Shown here: positions 1 through 4,652 of the stretch, piece by piece
How positions within the stretch are numbered: the stretch's first letter is position 1
Layout of the letters: each line of letters opens with the position of its first letter
Assembly (NCBI GenBank): GCA_045540815.1
Contig: JAZQHY010000020.1
Location: forward strand, 1-6,694
DNA: 6,694 bases
Direction of reading: 5' to 3'
Origin: JAZQHR01 sp045540815
GTDB lineage: Bacteria > Bacillota > Clostridia > UMGS1810
The notes under the pieces: model-generated
What the model saw: the letters and a program-made list of their open reading frames with translations, nothing else
Databases searched by the model: none
What the model was told of the DNA's origin: nothing
Program-made: the position numbers and the translations under genes

Positions 1-1
1 A

Positions 2-673
2 TCTGTATCTGTTGGCCCGGAGGCACATCTGCTCACATTTCAGAAAGACAGTCACTCTGCAGAAATATATATCAGATATATCAACATCAAAAGAGGCTGG
101 AGTAGATGTCCTGCAAAGTCTCGTGCATAAATATGAAGTACCAGTAGAAGATGTAAGAGTTTCGGGAGTAGTAATACTAAATTCTACAATTATTTCTTTT
201 CCTATTTCGTTTGAATTCCAAGGTATTTTACTCCTAGTTTCATCATTAAACTTTATATCATATCTATAGCCATCATCACCGTAGCCAATGCTTGTATATA
301 CTTCTGCTGTTGCAGAATTTATTACTGCTTTAAATCTTATGTAATAAGTTGTATTTGGCTTTGCTATAATATCTGTTTTATACCCACCAGCAGTACCATA
401 TTGCACATAATAAGAATTAGTTGGGGTTTCGTTTAAATCTGGTATATCAACTTCATTAGCACTCTTTTCTCCTATACTAACTACCTCTACTGGGGCTTCT
501 GGTGTGGGTGTGCCATTCTGCAAGCTATTACCGCTTATATCTAAATCTAGCCAATCTCCACCAGCACAATCATTAAGAGTAACAGTAGGAGTACCAGAAG
601 CTCTTCTAACAAAGCCTTTTATTTTATGAGTAATTGACATTAACATTTTCTTTTTTAATCTAAAGTAATTCAT
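2..673 (-). CDS. Putative phage fibre/tail appendage protein with GTPTP module, 3' end beyond the window
   Basis: An open frame of 224 codons starts at ATG 673 and runs off the left edge without a stop. The start is supported by AAGGAG at 686-681, seven bases upstream, which overlaps the stop codon of the preceding collagen gene and suggests translational coupling. The basic N-terminus (residues 5-24) is followed by a module at residues 48-66 reading GNSLQNGTPTPEAPVEVVS. As I recall the family, this motif is common in tail, fibre and baseplate-associated proteins of Bacillota phages, where it precedes a beta-sandwich, carbohydrate-binding-like domain. Residues 98-202 (YKTDIIAKPNTTYYIRFKAV onward, ending FDVDISDIYF) look like such a beta-sandwich. 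A host-surface or virion appendage role is inferred. The last 20 or so codons at the window edge are Cys-rich, use different codons and may not belong to the protein. Confidence 0.72.
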   Translation of the reverse strand, partial: MNYFRLKKKMLMSITHKIKGFVRRASGTPTVTLNDCAGGDWLDLDISGNSLQNGTPTPEAPVEVVSIGEKSANEVDIPDLNETPTNSYYVQYGTAGGYKTDIIAKPNTTYYIRFKAVINSATAEVYTSIGYGDDGYRYDIKFNDETRSKIPWNSNEIGKEIIVEFSITTPETLTSSTGTSYLCTRLCRTSTPASFDVDISDIYFCRVTVFLKCEQMCLRANRYR

Positions 674-680
674 TCAATCA

Positions 681-687
681 CTCCTTA
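681..687 (-). promoter_or_regulatory. Ribosome binding site overlapping the upstream stop codon
   Basis: On the minus strand the stop TAA of the collagen-like gene (687-685) runs directly into AAGGAG (686-681), which is seven bases from ATG 673. Stop codon and Shine-Dalgarno sequence share bases, so ribosomes ending on the collagen gene are placed to reinitiate on the fibre-like gene. This site decides the start of the left-edge gene and shows that its minus-strand frame is the real one. Confidence 0.8.
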
Positions 688-2019
688 AAACCCATACACA
701 AAGCCTACAAATTGAGCACCATTAAAGCTGAATACAATTTCATAGTGTGTGTTAGCACTGGGTTGGAATATAGATAGCCCGTCTACAGTAGCACAATCTG
801 TGCCAACCCATTGAAGAATTCCAGAGCCAGTATAATCAATAGATGTGGGTGTTTCACCGCTATTGAAAATTAAGCTACTCATATAATCTTCTTGATATTC
901 ACCGTCTCCAAAATTGAAAGAAATACTATCTACTATTAAACATCTTAGTTCTGTATTGTAATAATTAGCAAAATCAAAGGATAAAGTAGTAGCTTCTAAA
1001 TAGGTAATGATTGCCTGTAATCCAGGGTCGCCTTTTTCTCCCTTTTCACCCTTCTCGCCTTTTAACATTGCTATTTGTGTTGGTGTGAAATCTGCATAAG
1101 TGAAAGGGTCACCTTTGTCACCTTTGTCGCCTTTGTCACCTTGCGGACCTTGTGGACCTTGAAGGCCTTGTTTACCACGAACACCTTGAGGACCTGTAGG
1201 ACCCACTTCTCCTGTATCGCCTTTAAACCCTCGTGGACCGCGAACACCTTGAGGACCTTGAGGGCCTTCTGGTCCTTGAGGGCCTTCTGGTCCTTGAGAA
1301 CCTGTGCGTCCTGTTTCGCCTCGTGGACCACGGAAACCTCGCACACCCTGTTCACCTTGAGGTCCTTGTTCACCTGGGATGCCTCGCGGACCTTGTTCAC
1401 CTCGAAAACCTTGCGGACCCATAGGACCTTGAGGACCGCGTAAGCCTTCTAGCTGTTCGGGCGTGAAGTCTTCATACTTAAATGCGGGTCCATGCGGGCC
1501 TATAGGACCTTCGGGACCTTGGGGTCCTTGGGGACCAATAAAACCTTGTATCGCTACATACACAGGGTCAGTGCCTACATAAAGATGTTGTCCTTCAGCT
1601 TTAGGAATATGTTTTAAAAAAGTACTTAAATCAGGTCCATTTAAATAGCCTTGTTCTGAAGCCTGGTATTCTTCTGGAACTTGATTACTGTAATCGCGTT
1701 CCATAATAAACAAATTCGTGTTATAATCAAAAGCATATTGCTGGGCTGTTGGTAAACCTTCTTCATCAGTGCAGAAGAATTTATATGCAGCACCTGTAAC
1801 CACAACAGACCTTATGTATTTTTCGGGGAAGTAGTCATAACCCACATCATTTTTAAGTGCATCCGCTGTGTATACGGTAGAGAACGAAGGAAACTTACTG
1901 TTCAACTTTGCGTTTATGTCGTCTACAACTTCGTCTAAGAAGACCTCTAGTTGAGAGTACAATAGCGTTTCTCCAGCCAGTTTTTCGTTTACACGTTTTA
2001 CTATTTCGCTTATACGCAT
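685..2019 (-). CDS. Head-tail adaptor-like / collagen-like fibre chimera (putative neck fibre)
   Basis: A 444-residue protein starting at ATG 2019 with AGGAGGT at 2032-2026. Residues 1-118 are a compact, mainly helical domain (MRISEIVKRVNEKLAGE, VVDDINAKLN, FPEKYIRSVVVTGAAYKFF) resembling small phage head-tail adaptors that sit under the portal. Its place directly after the head genes fits that role. Residues 119-158 are a linker. Residues 159-332 hold 48 Gly-X-Y triplets in blocks of 7, 37 and 4, split by two related 15-residue inserts of the form FxYxDFTPxQ (180-194 and 306-320). Eleven triplets are GPQ, and runs of GDK and GEK flank the second insert; such charged triplets stabilise collagen helices. 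Residues 333-444 are a beta-rich C-terminal domain (WVGTDCATVDGLSIFQP, GAQFVGFVYG) of the kind ending many phage fibres. I infer a neck-anchored trimeric fibre; the alternative is an ordinary tail fibre with an unrelated N-terminal domain. Confidence 0.8.
   Translation of the reverse strand: MRISEIVKRVNEKLAGETLLYSQLEVFLDEVVDDINAKLNSKFPSFSTVYTADALKNDVGYDYFPEKYIRSVVVTGAAYKFFCTDEEGLPTAQQYAFDYNTNLFIMERDYSNQVPEEYQASEQGYLNGPDLSTFLKHIPKAEGQHLYVGTDPVYVAIQGFIGPQGPQGPEGPIGPHGPAFKYEDFTPEQLEGLRGPQGPMGPQGFRGEQGPRGIPGEQGPQGEQGVRGFRGPRGETGRTGSQGPEGPQGPEGPQGPQGVRGPRGFKGDTGEVGPTGPQGVRGKQGLQGPQGPQGDKGDKGDKGDPFTYADFTPTQIAMLKGEKGEKGEKGDPGLQAIITYLEATTLSFDFANYYNTELRCLIVDSISFNFGDGEYQEDYMSSLIFNSGETPTSIDYTGSGILQWVGTDCATVDGLSIFQPSANTHYEIVFSFNGAQFVGFVYGF
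1109..1142 (-). repeat. 9-bp tandem repeat encoding GDK triplets
   Basis: On the plus strand the unit TCACCTTTG is repeated almost perfectly (TCACCTTTG, TCACCTTTG, TCGCCTTTG, TCACCTT). It encodes the GDK GDK GDK GD run just before the second non-collagen insert. A similar GEK run lies on the other side of the insert. The near identity suggests slippage-driven expansion. Confidence 0.8.
1256..1298 (-). repeat. 18-bp perfect tandem repeat (2.4 copies) within the collagen tract
   Basis: On the plus strand the unit CCTTGAGGGCCTTCTGGT occurs twice in a row without mismatch (1256-1273 and 1274-1291), followed by a partial third copy (1292-1298). It encodes alternating GPE and GPQ triplets around residues 241-255. 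Exact identity at the DNA level, where other GPE/GPQ codons vary, suggests a recent duplication of a two-triplet unit. Confidence 0.85.
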
Positions 2020-2044
2020 TATACTACCTCCTAAACTGCAACAA

Positions 2045-2065
2045 GGAGAGGGAACGCCCCTCTCC
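2045..2065 (-). terminator. GC-rich hairpin after the capsid genes; possible terminator or attenuator
   Basis: A perfect 8-bp stem, GGAGAGGG paired with CCCTCTCC and a 5-base loop, lies between the stop of the 117-residue protein gene and the ribosome binding site of the collagen-like gene. In the minus-strand transcript the stem is followed by TTGTTGCAG, a poor T-tract, so full intrinsic termination is uncertain. Partial termination or protection of the 3' end of the capsid mRNA are alternatives. Together with the promoter at 4634-4606 it would bound a scaffold-capsid transcription unit. Confidence 0.5.
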
Positions 2066-2076
2066 CTGTGTTTAAT

Positions 2077-2430
2077 TTACATCAGTGTAAGTTCACCTGG
2101 GGTAGTCTCAACATTTGCTGATATGTTTGCCATTCTGTCCTGTTTTTTCATAATGGCATCTACAGCATTTACACGACTGTGGATTTCATCAGCAAAAGTT
2201 TTAGGAAGTTTGTGTGGCGTATTATCAATAGGCATATATATTGAGATACCGTTGATGCTTACTTTCATTACATTACCGAAGTAAGGTCGATACAGTGGCG
2301 ATACAGCAACTGTAACCTTTTCTTCGTTTCTATATCTTACAGCAAGATTAGCCTGCTCTTTCACTGCAGAAGCAATTTGTTTTGCTTGCTCCTGCAGTGC
2401 CTGATTTAATTCAGATTTTTTGTTGGACAT
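2077..2430 (-). CDS. Conserved-looking phage head-region protein of unknown function
   Basis: A 117-residue protein starting at ATG 2430, with AAGGAGGG seven bases upstream. I do not recognise a named family. Residues 1-36 are a charged, Gln-rich helix likely to form a coiled coil (SELNQALQEQAKQIASAVKEQ). Residues 38-69 are a compact beta-rich core (KVTVAVSPLYRPYFGNVMKV, NGISIYMPID). Residues 73-100 are a second helical stretch (LPKTFADEIHSRVNAVDAIM), followed by a polar tail. There is no signal peptide or membrane segment. The gene follows the major capsid gene at once and shares its presumed promoter, and a hairpin follows it. That setting suggests a protein needed in amounts close to the capsid protein, such as a minor capsid, cement or assembly protein, but this rests on context alone. 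Confidence 0.82.
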   Translation of the reverse strand: MSNKKSELNQALQEQAKQIASAVKEQANLAVRYRNEEKVTVAVSPLYRPYFGNVMKVSINGISIYMPIDNTPHKLPKTFADEIHSRVNAVDAIMKKQDRMANISANVETTPGELTLM

Positions 2431-2437
2431 CTACAGT

Positions 2438-2446
2438 CCCTCCTTA
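2438..2446 (-). promoter_or_regulatory. Ribosome binding site fused to the capsid gene stop codon
   Basis: The minus strand reads TAAGGAGGG here: the TAA (2446-2444) ends the major capsid gene, and AAGGAGGG (2445-2438) is the ribosome binding site for the 117-residue protein, seven bases before its ATG. This very strong site overlapping a stop codon suggests coupled and high translation of the small protein. Confidence 0.8.
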
Positions 2447-3628
2447 AAAATTAACTTCAGTAGGAACGCAGATATAGTCGTGTACGGCTTCCAGTCTTGT
2501 ACAACCATAGCCTACAGAATTAATCTTAAAGCCGATAGATTGTCTCTGGTCGATTGGGTCAAGCACACCAGATGAACCTTTTTGTTTAACATACATTCTT
2601 GCCTGGCCTTCACCAGAAAGTCCTGTACGTGTAAGGGCATCTTTACCTACTACGAGAATGTGCTGTGCTTTAAACTCGTTATAACCTTCGGGAGCTATAA
2701 ACTCTTCCTTAATGCCGTTAGCATAAGGGATATAGCTAGCTTCCGCACCAGTTCTAGCATCAGTTGCATAATAACCAGTTTGGCCTGCAGTGGTCTTAAC
2801 TGCTACAGACTGGTAATCGATACTGCCGTCGTCGTTTACTTTATAAAAACGTTTATATTTTGTACCGTCTTTGGTGAACTCACCTGATGTAGGTACAATG
2901 AGTGTCTCATAGAACTCAAGGTCAAACATTCTCACGAGTTTGGTATGAGCGTACATCTGTTCTGTGGTACGGTTGATGGTCATATATTTCTCAACCACAG
3001 GGTCGGAAATCATATCGAAGTAGAATTCGGGAGAACCGATTACGTGATAAGCCCCGTTAGCTCTAGGTTTTACCAAGCTCTTTTTAAGGTCAAGTACAAT
3101 AAGTCGCAGGTCTGTGAGAGTTGGTTTAGAGTCTATGGTGAGTTCTTCAAAGTTAGCAGCGTCACCAGCGTATCTCTTTTGAGCGATAGAGAAAAGTGTT
3201 TCTCTGGCGAGAAGGTCAAATGTTTCCATAGCCACAAGAGAGTACTCTTTAGTATAGTGTGCGATAACAGGGTCAACAACCTTGAAATCTACTTTATCAG
3301 TAAATTCCATATATCTACCGTACTGGTGAGCGGTCATTTCATACTTTTCAACAGAACCTTTATCTGACTTAGGCGGTACGCCTTCAGTAAGAGGTACTGT
3401 GTGGGCCTGTAACGGTGCCCAACGTCTTATCATAAGCTTGTCTGCTTTTTCCTGAATAGGAGCTTCATCTGCAAGTTTATGGTATACGTACTGGTCAGCG
3501 TCGTATCGGATTGTGTCGAGCAACTGTTTAGAATAGAACGTTTCTGGGTTTATAACACCAGGGCCTGCTTTCTGGGCCATACTAACATATGCATTAATAT
3601 CTGCGGTTGAGTTGAAAATTGAGGACAT
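2444..3628 (-). CDS. Major capsid protein, N4-gp56 family type
   Basis: A 394-residue protein that forms the icosahedral head shell. It fits the N4-gp56-type major capsid family (HK97 fold). Residues 68-86 read RRWAPLQAHTVPLTEGVPP, the family's hallmark 'pl..at.PLtEGv.p' segment. It is followed by QYGRYMEFTDKVDF (102-115), a helical stretch with LVAMETFDLLARETLF (131-146), and the C-terminal DPIDQRQSIGFKINSVGYG segment (358-376) that matches the family's 'DPlgQrg..GwK' pattern. There is no long N-terminal delta domain, which agrees with the separate scaffold gene just upstream. Residues around 240-300 look like an inserted beta-rich region. The start at ATG 3628 lies 21 bases after the scaffold stop, with AAAGGTG upstream. 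I assign the family by memory of its motifs, not by a search. Confidence 0.9.
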   Translation of the reverse strand: MSSIFNSTADINAYVSMAQKAGPGVINPETFYSKQLLDTIRYDADQYVYHKLADEAPIQEKADKLMIRRWAPLQAHTVPLTEGVPPKSDKGSVEKYEMTAHQYGRYMEFTDKVDFKVVDPVIAHYTKEYSLVAMETFDLLARETLFSIAQKRYAGDAANFEELTIDSKPTLTDLRLIVLDLKKSLVKPRANGAYHVIGSPEFYFDMISDPVVEKYMTINRTTEQMYAHTKLVRMFDLEFYETLIVPTSGEFTKDGTKYKRFYKVNDDGSIDYQSVAVKTTAGQTGYYATDARTGAEASYIPYANGIKEEFIAPEGYNEFKAQHILVVGKDALTRTGLSGEGQARMYVKQKGSSGVLDPIDQRQSIGFKINSVGYGCTRLEAVHDYICVPTEVNF

Positions 3629-3649
3629 ATTAGGTCACACCTTTCTTGA

Positions 3650-4510
3650 TTACTGTTTCTGTTGTTTGTCGAACCAACTTGTAAGTTCTGATGTTGATGT
3701 AATTTTATCAGGCTCACTGTTAGAACCAGCACCTGTGGTTTTGTTCGGCTGTGAGCTATGTTGAGCAACATTTTGTTGCCTTTCAGCTTCTTTAGCTGCT
3801 CCACGTTGTTCAGCAGCGTTAATAAGCTTATCGAAGTTTCTTAACTTATACTCTGTAACGAGGTCTACATCTGTTGTGAACGGATTTACACCTGCCTGCA
3901 TAAGTTGGTCGGCAAAGCCTTCGAGTTGTTTATCCGACAAGTTGAATTGGTTCTTAAGAGTTTGAAAGCCCATATATGCTTTATTGGTTAAAGACTGTCT
4001 TTCATTGGCTTCTTTATACTGTTCAAGTTGTTGTAGTCTCTGCAATACTGCGGGGTCTAAATTTTGTTGTTTAGCCTGAGCTTTTAAAATAGCTTCTTGT
4101 ACTGCGGACTGCATCTGAGCTTGCGGAGTGCTAGGGTCAATACCAAGTACACCTGCAATGTCTCCGACTAATTTTTTCAAGGCTGTGTTTTCAGAACGCA
4201 TCTGAGCAAAAGCGGCATTTGCTTTAATCTGACTGTTCTTTTGTGAGTCGTCGTTGGGGTCTTGCTGCTGAGGGTCTTGTTGTGAACCGTCGTTCTGACC
4301 GTCAGTAGTCTGGCCTTGTCCGTCTTGCTGTGATTGTGTTCCAGGTTCAGTAGGTTCAGTGCCTTGTGGTGCAGAATTATCTGTACCCTGACCTGACTGT
4401 TGTGCGTCTGGGTTCGCGTTTGTGTCTCCAGAATTAGTTTGAGAGTCTTGGAGGTCTGCTTCGGTTAAACCAAAAGCTTCCAAGAAATCTGGGCTAATAC
4501 CATCTGTCAT
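3650..4510 (-). CDS. Putative capsid scaffolding protein
   Basis: A 286-residue protein between portal and capsid genes, the usual place for a scaffold, which guides procapsid assembly and then leaves. Residues 1-20 are an acidic helix (SPDFLEAFGLTEADL). Residues 21-92 are low-complexity and rich in Gln, Asp, Gly, Asn and Ser. Residues 96-190 are long helices, likely coiled coil (AFAQMRSENTALKKLVGDIA, VLQRLQQLEQYKEANERQ). The C-terminal region (191-286) has shorter helices ending in ELTSWFDKQQKQ. No protease motif is seen. The start at ATG 4510 is chosen because AAGGAGGT lies just upstream; the frame stays open to 4567, and an in-frame ATG at 4528 sits inside a predicted hairpin. Assignment rests on position, size and composition, since scaffolds share little sequence. 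Confidence 0.82.
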   Translation of the reverse strand: MTDGISPDFLEAFGLTEADLQDSQTNSGDTNANPDAQQSGQGTDNSAPQGTEPTEPGTQSQQDGQGQTTDGQNDGSQQDPQQQDPNDDSQKNSQIKANAAFAQMRSENTALKKLVGDIAGVLGIDPSTPQAQMQSAVQEAILKAQAKQQNLDPAVLQRLQQLEQYKEANERQSLTNKAYMGFQTLKNQFNLSDKQLEGFADQLMQAGVNPFTTDVDLVTEYKLRNFDKLINAAEQRGAAKEAERQQNVAQHSSQPNKTTGAGSNSEPDKITSTSELTSWFDKQQKQ

Positions 4511-4514
4511 AGTT

Positions 4515-4522
4515 ACCTCCTT
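4515..4522 (-). promoter_or_regulatory. Strong ribosome binding site that fixes the scaffold start
   Basis: AAGGAGGT, a near-perfect match to the anti-Shine-Dalgarno sequence, lies four bases before ATG 4510. The longer open reading frame from 4567 has no such site. Its first three bases (AAG) fall in the 3' arm of the leader hairpin, which could modulate access. Confidence 0.8.
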
Positions 4523-4546
4523 ATACATTTGACGAAGATGTACAAG
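4520..4546 (-). promoter_or_regulatory. Leader hairpin abutting the scaffold ribosome binding site
   Basis: On the minus strand CUUGUACAU (4546-4538) pairs with AUGUAUAAG (4528-4520) over nine base pairs with one G-U, leaving a nine-base loop. The 3' arm contains the upstream in-frame ATG 4528 and the first bases of the Shine-Dalgarno sequence. It may shield the false start, influence scaffold translation or stabilise the mRNA. The stem is AU-rich, so the effect may be modest. Confidence 0.4.
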
Positions 4547-4605
4547 TCTGCGAAAAACAATACACACAAATCAAGGGATGTGGAAACCTAATATTCGCTA
4601 AGTAC

Positions 4606-4634
4606 AGTATAATACTAAATTCATTATTTGTCAA
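4606..4634 (-). promoter_or_regulatory. Near-consensus sigma70/sigmaA promoter for the scaffold-capsid unit
   Basis: On the minus strand a perfect -35 box TTGACA (4634-4629) is followed by 17 bases and TATACT (4611-4606), which differs from the consensus TATAAT at one position. It lies in the only sizeable intergenic gap of the module, about 19 bases after the portal stop. Transcription would start near 4599 and give a leader of about 90 bases before the scaffold ATG. The orientation fits raised expression of scaffold, capsid and the 117-residue protein relative to the portal, using host RNA polymerase. Confidence 0.8.
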
Positions 4635-4652
4635 GAACGTGGCTATAGATGT

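Larger units (their letters stand above)
1024..1545 (-). repeat. Collagen (Gly-X-Y) coding repeat tract
   Basis: This tract encodes residues 159-332 of the collagen-like protein. It has 9-base periodicity and a locally higher GC content than its surroundings. The triplet blocks are 1545-1483 (7 triplets), 1437-1105 (37 uninterrupted triplets) and 1059-1024 (4 triplets). Two 45-base non-collagen inserts (1482-1438 and 1104-1060) encode the paralogous FKYEDFTPEQLEGLR and FTYADFTPTQIAMLK segments. The regular repeat keeps other frames open by chance, giving spurious ORFs on both strands. Such tracts are prone to length change by recombination or slippage. Confidence 0.9.

Noticed and set aside
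12..269. Plus-strand open frame of 85 codons at the left edge
   Set aside because: It starts with TTG, lies opposite a longer minus-strand frame with a clear ribosome binding site and a recognisable GTPTP motif, and has no family signal.
1105..1437. Possible CRISPR array or satellite repeat
   Set aside because: The repeats are 9- and 18-base coding units without spacers and encode collagen triplets.
1071..1443. Open frames on both strands within the collagen tract
   Set aside because: They are by-products of the 9-base periodic repeat. Their translations are monotonous and have no start signals, while the Gly-X-Y frame is clearly real.
2582..3367. Plus-strand open frames of 101 and 140 codons opposite the capsid gene
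   Set aside because: They lie antisense to the well-supported capsid protein, have no ribosome binding sites and read as Cys/Phe-rich shadow sequence.
2444..3628. Classifying the phage as a true N4-like virus because of the capsid type
   Set aside because: The N4-gp56 capsid family is widespread among unrelated phages, and no N4 virion RNA polymerase or other N4 hallmark is visible. A host-type promoter is used here.
3550..3804. Minus-strand 84-codon frame across the scaffold-capsid junction
   Set aside because: It overlaps two better-supported genes out of frame and has no motif of its own.
4511..4567. Upstream extension of the scaffold start to 4567 or 4528
   Set aside because: There is no Shine-Dalgarno sequence there, and the strong AAGGAGGT points to ATG 4510. 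The upstream region also lies in the leader of the promoter at 4634-4606.
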